Notes: generated by a model not told the origin, from the sequence alone. A stretch of DNA of 47,329 nt from Lysobacterales bacterium (GCA_013002505.1 JABDJL010000163.1:1-47329); one strand, 5' to 3'; counted from the first letter of the stretch, positions 18,901 to 28,240 are shown. Numbers and translations: made by a program.

Positions 18901-18977
18901 GTATTACAATCAAGTTAACGGAACCGGGTTCGGAATTGGAAAAATGCCCGGTTTGGGAAGCACCAGGAGCACCAGTC

Positions 18978-19916
18978 ATGATCTATAACAACATCCTAGA
19001 AACCATAGGGCGAACGCCTGTCATCCGCATTAATAACCTCAATCCAGACGGCATCGATATGTATGTCAAGCTGGAAGCCTTCAACCCGATGAGTTCTGTG
19101 AAAGACAGGCTCGCCATCGGGATTATCGAAGACGCGCTGGCCAGCGGCGCGCTGAAACCGGGGCAGACGGTCATCGAGGCAACTTCCGGCAATACCGGCA
19201 TCGCCCTGGCGATGGTTTGTGCCGTCAAGGGTCACCCCTTTGTTGCAATCATGGCCGAGTCGTTTTCGATTGAGCGCCGCAAGCTGATGAGGGCGCTGGG
19301 CGCCAAGGTGATTCTCACGCCCGCCGCTGAGCGCGCCACGGGCATGGTCAGGCTGGCGGAGGAACTGGCCGAGAAAAACGACTGGTTCCTGACCCGCCAG
19401 TTTGAGAACGAAGCCAACCCCGCTTATCACCGCAACACCACAGGTCCGGAAGTGCTCAGTGACTTTGCCGGCAAGCGGCTGGATTATTACGTATCGGGCT
19501 ACGGCACCGGCGGTACGGTCAGCGGTGCGGGCCAGATGATTCGCCTCGCAAGGCCTGAGACCAAGATTATTATCACCGAGCCGGCTGGCGCTGCGCTGTT
19601 GAAAGGCGATGAATGGGCGCCGCACAAGATCCAGGGCTGGACCCCAGACTTCATCCCCGGTGTGCTGGACCGCGAGATTTTCGATGAGAATATTCCCGTC
19701 AGCGATGAAGAGTCGATTGCGACATCCCTGGCGCTGGCGAGCAAGGAAGGCATTTTCTGCGGCATTTCGTCAGGCGGCACATTTGCGGCAGCATTGAAGG
19801 TCGCCGAAAAGGCCGAGCCGGGCTCGGTAATCCTGGCAATGCTGCCCGATACCGGTGAGCGCTACCTGTCTACGCCGCTGTTTGCCGACATTAACGAGGG
19901 TACGGACGAGCTCTGA
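18978..19916 (+). CDS. cysM: Cysteine synthase (CysM-type)
   Basis: 312 residues. Makes cysteine from O-acetylserine and sulfide (or thiosulfate for CysM) with PLP. K42 in SSVKDRLAIG is the PLP lysine, SGNTG at 70-74 binds the substrate carboxylate, and GYGTGGTVSGAGQMI holds the phosphate. ATG at 18978 follows AGGAG by 8 bp; the frame is open 14 codons further 5' without support. The segment FSIERRKLMRALGAKVILTP is shared by CysK and CysM, so the choice between them is tentative. Confidence 0.9.
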   Translation: MIYNNILETIGRTPVIRINNLNPDGIDMYVKLEAFNPMSSVKDRLAIGIIEDALASGALKPGQTVIEATSGNTGIALAMVCAVKGHPFVAIMAESFSIERRKLMRALGAKVILTPAAERATGMVRLAEELAEKNDWFLTRQFENEANPAYHRNTTGPEVLSDFAGKRLDYYVSGYGTGGTVSGAGQMIRLARPETKIIITEPAGAALLKGDEWAPHKIQGWTPDFIPGVLDREIFDENIPVSDEESIATSLALASKEGIFCGISSGGTFAAALKVAEKAEPGSVILAMLPDTGERYLSTPLFADINEGTDEL

Positions 19917-19949
19917 TCAAAGCGCGCTGATCACCGATGATGGCCGGCG

Positions 19950-20852
19950 TCAGGCCTCGAGCAGCCCCGGCGGCAATTGTTTAAGAAGCGGGGCGAGTTC
20001 TTTCATCAGCTCGCCCAGCGGTGAGCTGCGCCGCCATACCAGTGCAATGGTGCGACTCGGCGCTGGCGATTCAAAAGGGCGCAGGCTGACATTTCCGGTC
20101 ATCGCCATTGGCGGCTTGACTGCGAGCACCGGCATCAGCGTGATCCCGACATCGGCAGCCACCATCTGGCGCAGTGTTTCCATGCTCGTGGCATGAAAAT
20201 CAACCCGCTCATGGGCGCCGGCGAGCGTGCACACCTCGAGCGCGTGGTCACGAAGGCAGTGTCCATCCGCCAGTAAAAGCAGTTCACTGCCATCCAGGTC
20301 CTTCAATGCAATCGAGCGCTGGTCATTCAGGGCGTGGTCCTGTGGCAGCGCGAGCACGAATGGCTCTTCGAACAGGATCTCCATTTCCAGGCCGTCATCA
20401 TCAATGGGTAAGGCCAGTAAAGCCGCGTCCAGGCCGCCGTCGTCGAGCATGGTCAAAATGTCATCGGTTTTTTCTTCAGCCAACTCCAGCCTCAATTCCG
20501 GAAACCGCTTGCGGATTCCGGGCACCACGTGGGGCAACAGGTAGGGTGCGAGGGTCGGGAATATGCCCAGCCTGAGACTGCCGGTTTCAGGATCGCGGCT
20601 GCGCCGCGCCGCCTTGCGAATCTGCTCGACATCGCGCAAAACATGGCGCGCTCGCTCGACGATTTCCTTGCCTACCGCCGTCAGCCTGACCTTGCGTGGA
20701 ATCCGTTCGACCAACTGAACACCAAGCTCTTCTTCGAGCTTCATGATCTGCGTGCTGAGGGTTGGCTGGCTGACGAAACAGGCATCGGCGGCCTTGCTGA
20801 AGTGCTTCAGCTCAGCGAGCTTGACGAGGTATTGCAAGGCGCGAAGATTCAT
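19950..20852 (-). CDS. oxyR: Hydrogen peroxide sensor OxyR
   Basis: 300 residues, LysR family. A winged helix at 1-60 (ALQYLVKLAELKHFSKAADACFVSQ) is followed by the two-lobed sensor domain. The redox pair falls at C199 (LADGHCLRDHA) and C208 (LEVC), exactly the E. coli OxyR numbering, and the following ATSMETLRQMVAADVGITLMP is the OxyR form. Oxidation joins the two cysteines and switches on catalase and peroxiredoxin genes. No such target lies next to it. It is divergent from a START-like secreted protein. Confidence 0.95.
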   Translation of the reverse strand: MNLRALQYLVKLAELKHFSKAADACFVSQPTLSTQIMKLEEELGVQLVERIPRKVRLTAVGKEIVERARHVLRDVEQIRKAARRSRDPETGSLRLGIFPTLAPYLLPHVVPGIRKRFPELRLELAEEKTDDILTMLDDGGLDAALLALPIDDDGLEMEILFEEPFVLALPQDHALNDQRSIALKDLDGSELLLLADGHCLRDHALEVCTLAGAHERVDFHATSMETLRQMVAADVGITLMPVLAVKPPMAMTGNVSLRPFESPAPSRTIALVWRRSSPLGELMKELAPLLKQLPPGLLEA

Positions 20853-20934
20853 AGTGATATTATAAACAGTAGCAATTAAAACTCAAAAAATGATTGATGC
20901 TGAGTATCTATAAATGGCGACTATAATGCCCCGA

Positions 20935-21594
20935 ATGAAGGTCCGGAAACTTTTCAGCCTGTTTTTGCTGGGCCTGGCATGGGCCTTGCCTGGAGCGGCT
21001 GATGATTCTGTGCCAGCGGCTGTCGATGACGAGGCCACGCTGGAGCGCTTGAAGCGGGGCGAGATCGTTGTCGAAAATGCCCGAACAGATGAATCCGGCG
21101 GAGCGGTTCGGGTCCAGGCCTTGTTGCATGCCCAGTGGCAGGAAGTCTGGGAATTCATTGCCGATTGTGAGTCAGTGTTTCGTTACGTTGACGGGATGAG
21201 GCAATGCGAGTTGCTGGATACCCGGATTGAGGGGCAGGCCGACGTCAGCCGGATTCACCAGGCGGTGAAGAAGAGCTGGCTGACCCCGTTGATGGAATAC
21301 ACCATCGAAGTCAGGCGCGAACCCCCTTCAAGAGTTGACTTCAAATTGCTCGAAGGCGACCTGAAAAGCATGGAGGGCGGCTGGCGATTTGTTGAAACCG
21401 GGGATGGTCTGCTGGTCACTCACGAAATACGGGTTCGGCCGTCGTTTCCGGTTCCGCGCTGGCTTGTCAGGCGCAGCATGCGTAAAGACATCCCCGATAT
21501 GCTTGCCTGCCTGCGCGGCCTGGTGGATGGTTCCGGCCCGCAAGCCAGGAACGAAGATCTAGCGCGCTGCCCCAAAGTTCGACGGAAAGACTGA
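20935..21594 (+). CDS. Secreted START/SRPBCC-fold protein
   Basis: About 219 residues from the ATG at 20935; two in-frame ATGs (20914, 20926) are alternatives. A TATAAT at 20922-20927 overlaps those upstream starts, which would favour the later one if it is a real -10. A signal peptide (KLFSLFLLGLAWALPGAA-DD) is followed by a helix-grip fold of the polyketide cyclase/StAR-like type: VRVQALLHAQWQEVWEFIADCESVFRYV, LLDTRIEG, VDFKLLEGDLKSMEGGWRF. Such domains bind hydrophobic ligands such as lipids or quinones. Periplasmic placement is inferred from the signal; the ligand is unknown. Its 3' end nearly meets the convergent gene that follows. Confidence 0.75.
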   Translation: MKVRKLFSLFLLGLAWALPGAADDSVPAAVDDEATLERLKRGEIVVENARTDESGGAVRVQALLHAQWQEVWEFIADCESVFRYVDGMRQCELLDTRIEGQADVSRIHQAVKKSWLTPLMEYTIEVRREPPSRVDFKLLEGDLKSMEGGWRFVETGDGLLVTHEIRVRPSFPVPRWLVRRSMRKDIPDMLACLRGLVDGSGPQARNEDLARCPKVRRKD

Positions 21595-21602
21595 CAATCA
21601 AT

Positions 21603-22634
21603 TCAGCGGCGGCGCTCGCCGAACTCGAAATCCATGCTGACAGCAAAACCCCACGAGGCTTCGCGTTGCTGTTCGGGCTCTTCGCGGGGCCAGGTCAACG
21701 TCGGGCCGAAGTTGAAAAACAGCCATTCCCGGGCCACGCGGCGGCGCCATGTCAGTTCGAAACCATATTCGTGCAATGACACTGGCTTGTTGGTCTCACC
21801 GCGCGCAAAAGTCAGCAGGGAGATGCCATGTTTCGGGGTTTGCTGGTGATACCAGGTATTGCCCGCCCACCAGCGGGTGCCCTCGGTTTCCTCGGAAATG
21901 GTGGCCAACAGTTCCCACCGCACCAGGTCAGTTCCATTGATATCACGTGCCGAATCAACGTGGGAGGTGGTGCCGAATCCGATGCCGTCGCGCCAGAACA
22001 TGGTTTGAACGTAACGCAAGTCAACGTTGGGGCGTAACTGGAACTGCTTCCGGAAACGTGCTTTGACGTAAGTCCTTGGCGGTGTCCTCAGGCGTATTCC
22101 GATCGAGTAATCCCAGCCTTCAGAGCCCGGCCGGTCACGATAGCCAAGGCCTAACAGCCATTCAGGATCATCACGATCAGATATTCCCTGCGTGATCGCC
22201 CGGTCTTCGACCGTTTCGGTGTCGGAGATGTAAGCCTCTTCATCCACCCGGCCAAGAAATGCATTCCAACGTGAACTGAAGTTGGGCAAATCAGAACTTA
22301 CCCGGTAGCGAATTCGCGGCTCAAAATGGTCAAACTCATTCCACGAGGTGCTGATCTTGAGTTTGCCGCTGACCGCGGCCTCGTCAAATTCTTCGCTGTC
22401 ACCAAACCAACTGTCTACCCAGCGTACCGTGCGGCATGAGAATTCGTGAACGCCAGCCTGCATCTTCTCGGGCAGGTGGTCACTGGAAGGCTCCTGCTCG
22501 CACAGGTCCACCTCCGTTTCGGTTTCAGCCTCGCCGGCTGGCATGGGTTGTTCGTCTGTTTGTACAGGCGCAGCCCAGCTGTTCGGGATACCGGACAGCA
22601 ACAAGACCGCGAAAATTTTAACGGGGTAACTCAT
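21603..22634 (-). CDS. Uncharacterised probable outer-membrane beta-barrel protein
   Basis: 343 residues. ATG at 22634 starts a signal peptide (YPVKIFAVLLLSGIPNSWAAP) and is preceded by AAAGAG; the frame is open much further 5' but overlaps trpS. An acidic region with two cysteines (CEQEPSS, FSCRTVRWVDSWFGD) leads into alternating amphipathic strands (LKISTSWNEFDHFEPRIRYRV, DYSIGIRLRT, VKARFRKQFQLRPNVDLRYV, YGFELTWRRRV). The end (GFAVSMDFEFGERRR) resembles a barrel closing strand with a basic tail rather than a terminal Phe. I do not recognise the family. Role unknown; surface location is inferred. Confidence 0.7.
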   Translation of the reverse strand: MSYPVKIFAVLLLSGIPNSWAAPVQTDEQPMPAGEAETETEVDLCEQEPSSDHLPEKMQAGVHEFSCRTVRWVDSWFGDSEEFDEAAVSGKLKISTSWNEFDHFEPRIRYRVSSDLPNFSSRWNAFLGRVDEEAYISDTETVEDRAITQGISDRDDPEWLLGLGYRDRPGSEGWDYSIGIRLRTPPRTYVKARFRKQFQLRPNVDLRYVQTMFWRDGIGFGTTSHVDSARDINGTDLVRWELLATISEETEGTRWWAGNTWYHQQTPKHGISLLTFARGETNKPVSLHEYGFELTWRRRVAREWLFFNFGPTLTWPREEPEQQREASWGFAVSMDFEFGERRR

Positions 22635-22829
22635 CACACACTCTTTGCGCGGGGTTTCCTTGCTCCGCACTGCTTCAGTGTATTGCACAAAAGGAAAGAG
22701 AAAAAGCCAAAAACCTGTCATCCAGCAATTTGCCACATTTGTTTGCCAAGGTCGCCAACACTGTCGCGCGATTAACGTAAAATAGCGCACTTCCGTTCGT
22801 GCACCGTCGCTGATACCGGTATTGACAAG

Positions 22830-23840
22830 ATGAATCCGAAAACCACTGTGCTGACAGGCATCACCACCACCGGAACGCCTCACCTGGGAAACTATGTGGG
22901 TGCGATCAAGCCGGCGATCACTGCAAGCCGCGATTCAAACGTGGATTCCTACTATTTTCTCGCTGACTTTCATGCACTGATCAAGTGCCACGAACCGGAG
23001 TTGGTGCAACAGTCGACACTGGAAATCGCCGCGACTTGGCTGGCCCTGGGCCTCGATACCGAGAATGCGACTTTTTACCGGCAATCGGACGTTCCTGAAA
23101 TCTCGGAGCTGACCTGGTTATTGACCTGCCACACGGCGAAGGGATTGATGAATCGTGCCCATGCCTACAAGGCTGCCGTCCAGGAAAATGAAAATGCAGG
23201 GGAAGATCCGGATTTTGGCCTGACGATGGGCTTGTTTTCCTATCCGATCCTGATGGCTGCCGATATCCTGATGTTCAATGCCCACCAGGTGCCGGTCGGG
23301 CGCGACCAGGTGCAGCACCTGGAAATGGCGCGTGATATTGCGCAGCGGTTCAACCACCATTTTGGCGAACTCTTCGTACTGCCCGAGGCGGTCACCGATG
23401 ACAATGTCGCGGTGTTGCCGGGCCAGGATGGACGCAAGATGTCAAAAAGCTACAACAATACGATTCCCATCTGGTTGCCCGAGAAAAAGCTGCGCAAATC
23501 GATCATGCGTATCGTCACGAACTCCCTGGAGCCCGGTGAACCCAAGGACGCGGACGACTCGGCGCTTTATTCAATTTTTGCCGCATTTGCCGATGCCGGC
23601 GGGCGCGAGGAAATGAAACAGGCCTATCGCGACGGCATTGCCTGGGGTGAGGCCAAGCAAAAAACCTTTGAGCTCATCAATGCGGAACTGGCGCCGGCGC
23701 GCGATGCCTACCAGGACCTGATCAGCCACCCTGTACAAATCGAGGAAGTGCTTCGCGAAGGTGCCCGCAAAGCGCGAGCCTATGCAATGCCATTCCTGGA
23801 CCGCATCCGCCATGCGATTGGAATACGGCCGCTCGCCTGA
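22830..23840 (+). CDS. trpS: Tryptophanyl-tRNA synthetase
   Basis: 336 residues, class I synthetase of usual length. The HIGH-type motif is TPHLGN (16-21) and the KMSKS motif is at 203-207 ([10 protein letters not shown]). [19 protein letters not shown] is the conserved tryptophan/ATP site helix. It charges tRNA-Trp. It is divergent from the unknown barrel gene, with 195 bp between starts that must carry both promoters, and is followed 28 bp later by trhO. Confidence 0.97.
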   Translation: MNPKTTVLTGITTTGTPHLGNYVGAIKPAITASRDSNVDSYYFLADFHALIKCHEPELVQQSTLEIAATWLALGLDTENATFYRQSDVPEISELTWLLTCHTAKGLMNRAHAYKAAVQENENAGEDPDFGLTMGLFSYPILMAADILMFNAHQVPVGRDQVQHLEMARDIAQRFNHHFGELFVLPEAVTDDNVAVLPGQDGRKMSKSYNNTIPIWLPEKKLRKSIMRIVTNSLEPGEPKDADDSALYSIFAAFADAGGREEMKQAYRDGIAWGEAKQKTFELINAELAPARDAYQDLISHPVQIEEVLREGARKARAYAMPFLDRIRHAIGIRPLA

Positions 23841-23868
23841 CTCTCAGCGGCTGTTGGACAGGCAGAAG

Positions 23869-24789
23869 ATGAACTCAGATTCCAGGGTCACGGTTGCGGC
23901 GTTTTACAAGTTTGTAGCGCTGCCAGATTTTGAAGAACTACGCGCACCGTTGCAGCAGCGTTGTGAAGACCTGGGCCTGCTGGGGACTATCCTGCTGGCG
24001 GGTGAAGGCATCAATGGCACTGTTGCCGGCCCGAGGCAGAGCGTAGAACGGCTGAAAAGTCACTTGCGTGACGAACCTCGCCTGGCGGATACCAGGTTCA
24101 AAATATCATTTGCCTCCGAGGCCCCTTTTTACCGGATGAAAGTCCGCCTCAAGAAGGAAATTGTCAGTCTCGGGGTGGAAGGTATCGACCCGAACTGCAT
24201 GGTTGGCCAATACATTGAGCCACGCCAGTGGAATTCGCTGATCTCCCGGCCGGAAGTGCGGGTCGTGGACACGCGCAATGATTACGAGGTTCACCTGGGC
24301 TCGTTCGCCGGCGCCGAAAACCCGCAAACGCGCTCGTTCCGGCAGTTTCCAGAATGGGCCGATACACACCTCGACCCGCAGAAGGACAAGCATGTTGCGA
24401 TGTTCTGCACGGGGGGGATCCGCTGTGAAAAGGCCACGGCCTACCTGCTCGAAAAAGGTTTTGAAAATGTTTATCACCTCGATGGGGGTATTTTGAACTA
24501 CCTCGATTCGGTGGATCACGAAGACAGTCTCTGGCAGGGTGACTGTTTCGTGTTCGACAATCGCGTCACCGTGGACCACGAGTTGGCCGAGGGAGACCTG
24601 CAGGTCTGTCCCGCTTGCCGAATGCCGGTAACAGAGGATGACCGCCGTTCTGCCAAGTTCGAGCTGCACGTTTCATGTCCCAGGTGCTTCGACCGCCTGA
24701 CACCGGAAAAGCGCGAAGGGCTGCTCGAAAGAGCACGCCAGATCGAACTGGCTGAACAGCGAGGCGAAAAGCACCTCGGTACACGCTAG
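23869..24789 (+). CDS. trhO: tRNA uridine(34) hydroxylase (rhodanese-related)
   Basis: 306 residues of the YceA/TrhO family, which forms 5-hydroxyuridine at the wobble position of tRNAs using oxygen. An N-terminal acylphosphatase-like domain (LLAGEGINGTVAG) is followed by a rhodanese domain with the active-site C180 (MFCTGGIRCEKA), then a C-terminal CPAC...CPRC pair that may bind metal. ATG at 23869 is chosen; the frame is open into trpS but without family similarity. Same strand as trpS, 28 bp after it. Confidence 0.93.
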   Translation: MNSDSRVTVAAFYKFVALPDFEELRAPLQQRCEDLGLLGTILLAGEGINGTVAGPRQSVERLKSHLRDEPRLADTRFKISFASEAPFYRMKVRLKKEIVSLGVEGIDPNCMVGQYIEPRQWNSLISRPEVRVVDTRNDYEVHLGSFAGAENPQTRSFRQFPEWADTHLDPQKDKHVAMFCTGGIRCEKATAYLLEKGFENVYHLDGGILNYLDSVDHEDSLWQGDCFVFDNRVTVDHELAEGDLQVCPACRMPVTEDDRRSAKFELHVSCPRCFDRLTPEKREGLLERARQIELAEQRGEKHLGTR

Positions 24790-24803
24790 CCGCTGACCAG
24801 GCC

Positions 24804-24832
24804 GGCCGATAGTATTCGGGCCGATAATATTC
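24804..24832 (+). repeat. Two 14-bp direct repeats before mscS
   Basis: GGCCGATAGTATTC (24804-24817) and GGCCGATAATATTC (24819-24832) differ at one base and are one base apart. They lie 26 bp before the mscS start. Each contains a -10-like core, so this could be a duplicated promoter or a binding site pair. Confidence 0.7.
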
Positions 24833-24857
24833 AGATTTACAATCAGAGCATCCAACC

Positions 24858-26063
24858 ATGCAGGAATCCAGCCAGGAAACATCACAGGAATCATCACAGG
24901 AAGCGGTTGAAGCCGCCGAACCCTTGTTGCTCAACGAGGATATCAAGGCCTGGGTGCCGGACTCGCTGCAGCCCTTGTTTGATGTTCTGGCTGATTATCC
25001 TTTTTTACTGGTTGTCATCCTCGCTGCAGCCGGTTACCTGGCCGGAAAAATTCTGCAACTGATTTTGACCCGTGGTGTGACTCGCCTGACCAGCCGCACC
25101 TCGTCCGACTTCGATGACCGCCTGATTGAAATCGCCAGGCGGCCGGTTTTGATGACGACCGTGGTGTTGGCGCTGTTATTGGCCACCGCGCTGCTCGCCC
25201 TCCCGGAGACCCTCAACAATCTTACCCAGCGGGTATTGGGCACGTTGTTGCTGCTGTCATGGGCGCGGGCGTCGATCAAGACCGTGCACATGGTGCTTGA
25301 ACTGGTCGCGCGCAATCACGAGCGCTTCGAAATTGTGCAGGAGCGAACAATTCCGCTGTTCGAAATGACCCTGAAGATCCTCCTGGTTGGCGCTGCCGCT
25401 TACGTGTTACTGATGATCTGGGGCGTCAATCCGACCGCCTGGCTGGCCTCCGCCGGCGTGATCGGCATTGCTGTCGGTTTTGCTGCCAAGGACACACTGG
25501 CAAACCTGTTTTCGGGCATCTTTATCGTCGCCGACGCGCCATACAAAATTGGCGATTACATCGTGCTCGACAGTGGCGAGCGCGGCAAGGTGACCCACCT
25601 GGGCATGCGTTCGACGCGCCTGCTGACCCGTGACGATGTCGAGGTCACCATCCCCAATGCCGTGATCGCTAATGCCAAGATCATTAATGAAACGGGCGGG
25701 CCGTCGGAAAAGGAACGCATCCGCATCCCGGTGGGCGTCGCTTACGGTACAGACCTGGACCAGGTCTGTGACGTGCTGGTGAACGTTGCCGCTGCGCACG
25801 AGGAAATCGTCAGGAACCCTTCCCCCAGGGTGAGGATGCGTGCGTTTGGCGCCAGCTCGGTGGATTTCGAGTTACTGGCCTGGATAGACCATCCCGAACT
25901 GAGGGGCCGGATACGCCACGAGCTGTTCATGGCCGTTTACAAGGCCTTCAACGAAGCAGGCATCGGCATCCCGTTCCCGCAGCAGGAGGTGTATGTGCGG
26001 AGTATGCCTCAGGGGCAGGGACTAGGGACCAGGGACCAGGGACCAGGAACCAGGGACAAGTGA
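24858..26063 (+). CDS. mscS: MscS-family mechanosensitive channel
   Basis: 401 residues. The N-terminus is a Ser/Gln/Glu repeat (QESSQETSQESSQEA). Membrane helices are predicted near 48-70, 97-117, 124-146 and 168-188, and the pore helix near 195-222. The pore block VIGIAVGFAAKDTLANLFSG and the beta domain GDYIVLDSGERGKVTHLGMRSTRL are diagnostic. The channel opens under membrane tension to release solutes. The last 15 or so residues (LGTRDQGPGTRDK) are encoded by a 7-bp tandem repeat and not by family sequence; the native end is probably near QQEVYVRSM. The proS gene opposite ends in the same peptide. Confidence 0.93.
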   Translation: MQESSQETSQESSQEAVEAAEPLLLNEDIKAWVPDSLQPLFDVLADYPFLLVVILAAAGYLAGKILQLILTRGVTRLTSRTSSDFDDRLIEIARRPVLMTTVVLALLLATALLALPETLNNLTQRVLGTLLLLSWARASIKTVHMVLELVARNHERFEIVQERTIPLFEMTLKILLVGAAAYVLLMIWGVNPTAWLASAGVIGIAVGFAAKDTLANLFSGIFIVADAPYKIGDYIVLDSGERGKVTHLGMRSTRLLTRDDVEVTIPNAVIANAKIINETGGPSEKERIRIPVGVAYGTDLDQVCDVLVNVAAAHEEIVRNPSPRVRMRAFGASSVDFELLAWIDHPELRGRIRHELFMAVYKAFNEAGIGIPFPQQEVYVRSMPQGQGLGTRDQGPGTRDK

Positions 26064-26080
26064 CGGGTGACAAGTGAAGG
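26018..26080 (+). repeat. Heptad tandem repeat (GGGACYA)n at the mscS 3' end
   Basis: Nine 7-bp units starting with GGGACTA and three GGGACCA, then decaying through GGAACCA, GGGACAA, GTGACGG, GTGACAA and GTGAAGG. It encodes the last residues of MscS, and the mscS stop codon lies inside it. The same heptad occurs in inverse orientation at 26399-26419. Confidence 0.9.
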
Positions 26081-26156
26081 AGCGACGAGGTGATGATGGA
26101 AGGAATATGCGTTACGAAATGCAAAGCGAAACCTCGAATGAGGCGAAAATATACTT

Positions 26157-26185
26157 CCCACAAATTATACGAATTACACGAATTT
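26157..26185 (+). repeat. Left arm of 29-bp inverted repeat
   Basis: Begins CCCACAAATTA and is built of AATTACACG-like 9-bp units. It matches the reverse complement of 26328-26356 at 26 of 29 bases. Confidence 0.85.
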
Positions 26186-26327
26186 TTAGGGCTTGGTCAG
26201 CCACCAGTTCGCGCAAAACGCTACTTTCCAACCGCTTGAAACTAGCATGAAAGACTAATCTTGCTATTTACAAATCAGGGTAATATAACGAGCGATGTGA
26301 TTCGCATAACCCAACTTTTATATCTTT

Positions 26328-26356
26328 AAATTTGTGTAATTTGTGTAATTTGTGGG
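26328..26356 (-). repeat. Right arm of 29-bp inverted repeat
   Basis: Contains AATTTGTGT units in tandem (9-bp period) and ends in GTGGG. Three mismatches to the left arm at 26157-26185. Confidence 0.85.
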
Positions 26357-26398
26357 GAATTAATCGAGCTGTTCACGGGACATCGCCGCATTCTCTTG

Positions 26399-26419
26399 CT
26401 AGTCCCTAGTCCCTAGCCT
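26399..26419 (-). repeat. Heptad repeat at the proS 3' end
   Basis: On the minus strand GGGACTA twice, preceded by a partial unit ending in CTA. It supplies the last five proS codons (LGTRD) and the TAG stop. Same unit as the repeat at the mscS end, inverted. Confidence 0.85.
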
Positions 26420-28123
26420 CTCCAGTACCGCCGCCACGATACCATCAACAGGCAAGGATTCATTTTCAGTGGCGGTGCGCGCCCGAAACTCGAGCTGGCC
26501 CTCATCGAGGCCACGCTCACCAACAACCAGCCTGAATGGAATTCCGACCAGCTCCATATCGTTGAACATGACACCCGGCCTCAGATTCCGGTCGTCGTAC
26601 AACACGTCCACGCCGGCTTCGCGCAGTTCGGCGTAAAGCTGGTCCGAAAACTCGCGAACGCGGTGTGATTTTTTCGCATTCATCGGCAACAGGGCAAGCT
26701 CGAACGGCGCCAGCGGCAGCGGCCAGCAAATGCCGTGCTCATCATGGTTTTGTTCGATCGCGGCTGCCACGATGCGCGATACACCGATGCCGTAGCAGCC
26801 CATCGGCATGACATGAGACTTGCCGTCTTCACCAAGCACTACGGCGTTCATTGATTCCGAGTACTTGGTGCCAAGCTGGAATATATGCCCCACTTCGATG
26901 CCGCGCGCGAGTTGGAGCGTCCCCTGGCCGTCGGGGCTGGGATCGCCGTCCACTGCATTTCTCAGGTCAGCAGTCTCTGGCGTCTTGACATCACGTTCCC
27001 AGTTGATGCCAAACCAGTGCTTGTCATCGGCGTTTGCACCCGCCGCGAAGTCTGACATCAACGCGACTTCCTGGTCCGCGATGCAGGGCATTTCGAGGCC
27101 CACCGGCCCCAGCGAACCGGGCCCGGCACCGGTGGCGCTGCGAATATCTGCCTCACTGGCGAATTCCAGCGGGCTGGCCACCATCGGATGGTTTTGCGCT
27201 TTCAACCCGTTCAGTTCGCGATCGCCGCGCACCAGCAGGGCGACAAATGCGTGTCCCGAATCCTCGGCTGCCTTGACGATCAGGGTCTTGATTGTTTGCT
27301 CGATGGCTACACCATGATGTTCCACCAGTTCGGTAATGGTGTGTGCATCGGGCGTATCGACCTGCTTCATTGGCTGGATGGGTTCAGGGCGTTGATGCGC
27401 CGGTGCGGCTACCGCTGCCAGTTCAATGTTGGATGCGTATTCCGAGCCACTGGAAAATGCGATGACGTCCTCACCCGAGTCGGCCAGTACGTGAAATTCG
27501 TGTGACTGGCTGCCGCCGATCGCACCCGAGTCGGCCTTGACCGGCCTGAATTCGAGACCGGCGCGTTCGAAAACGCGGCTGTAGGCTTCGTGCATTTGCC
27601 AGTAGGTCTGATCCAGGCTTTGTTCGTCGATGTGAAATGAGTAGGCATCCTTCATCAAGAACTCACGCGCCCTCATGACACCGAACCGCGGCCTGATCTC
27701 ATCCCGAAACTTGGTCTGAATCTGGTAGAACACGATCGGCAACTGCTTGTAACTGCGAATCTCGTTGCGTACGAAGTCCGTCATGACTTCTTCGTGGGTG
27801 GGACCAAAACAGAAGTCACGCCCGGCGCGGTCGCTGATTTTCAAAAGCTGGGCGCCAAACTGGTCCCAACGCCCGGACTCCTGCCACAGCTCGGCCGGTT
27901 GTACTGCCGGCATCAGTATTTCCAGGTACCCGGCCCGATCCATTTCCTCGCGCACGATGTTTTCGACCTTGCGCAAGACGCGCAGGCCCAGTGGCGACCA
28001 CGTGTAGATGCCCGAGGTGAGCTTGCGGATCATACCGCTGCGGATCATCAGTTGGTGACTGGCAATCTCCGCATCCGCAGGCGTTTCGCGCGTCGTGTAC
28101 AGGTGAAATTCGCTGGCTTTCAT
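26399..28123 (-). CDS. proS: Prolyl-tRNA synthetase
   Basis: 574 residues from ATG 28123; a TTG one codon earlier is in frame. GGAAG lies 5 bp before the ATG. Class II bacterial-type Pro[26 protein letters not shown] at the N-terminus, motif 2 region [19 protein letters not shown], an inserted editing domain in the middle (about 230-390), motif 3 [18 protein letters not shown] and a C-terminal anticodon domain (VRVFSDQL-like [13 protein letters not shown]). It charges tRNA-Pro and edits Ala. The last five residues (LGTRD) come from a heptad repeat shared with mscS. Confidence 0.97.
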   Translation of the reverse strand: MKASEFHLYTTRETPADAEIASHQLMIRSGMIRKLTSGIYTWSPLGLRVLRKVENIVREEMDRAGYLEILMPAVQPAELWQESGRWDQFGAQLLKISDRAGRDFCFGPTHEEVMTDFVRNEIRSYKQLPIVFYQIQTKFRDEIRPRFGVMRAREFLMKDAYSFHIDEQSLDQTYWQMHEAYSRVFERAGLEFRPVKADSGAIGGSQSHEFHVLADSGEDVIAFSSGSEYASNIELAAVAAPAHQRPEPIQPMKQVDTPDAHTITELVEHHGVAIEQTIKTLIVKAAEDSGHAFVALLVRGDRELNGLKAQNHPMVASPLEFASEADIRSATGAGPGSLGPVGLEMPCIADQEVALMSDFAAGANADDKHWFGINWERDVKTPETADLRNAVDGDPSPDGQGTLQLARGIEVGHIFQLGTKYSESMNAVVLGEDGKSHVMPMGCYGIGVSRIVAAAIEQNHDEHGICWPLPLAPFELALLPMNAKKSHRVREFSDQLYAELREAGVDVLYDDRNLRPGVMFNDMELVGIPFRLVVGERGLDEGQLEFRARTATENESLPVDGIVAAVLERLGTRD

Positions 28124-28240
28124 CAATGCTTCCGGGCCGGGCGGCCAAAGGCGCCTATTCTAACCGTGCGGCGGCTTGCTGACTAATGATCGCGACACGC
28201 CGTGAAAAAAGCGGGAAGAGAACACCTTGCCCGCGAAATT

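Larger units (their letters stand above)
26018..26419. repeat. Palindromic repeat element between mscS and proS
   Basis: This is the 335-bp gap between the two genes plus their 3' ends. From outside in: heptad repeats in inverse orientation (26018-26080 and 26399-26419), then 29-bp arms, then an AT-rich core of about 140 bp (26187-26327) without an ORF. The whole is symmetrical, unlike the flanking GC-rich coding DNA. It holds no transposase and looks like a non-autonomous or structural repeat. Confidence 0.7.

Noticed and set aside
20853-20934. OxyR binding site in the oxyR / START-like promoter
   Set aside because: ATAG and CTAT tetramers occur but not with the spacing of the OxyR consensus; the region is AT-rich so such matches are expected.
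26187-26327. Coding gene or transposase remnant in the core of the repeat element
   Set aside because: All frames are short and AT-rich without codon bias or protein similarity that I recognise.
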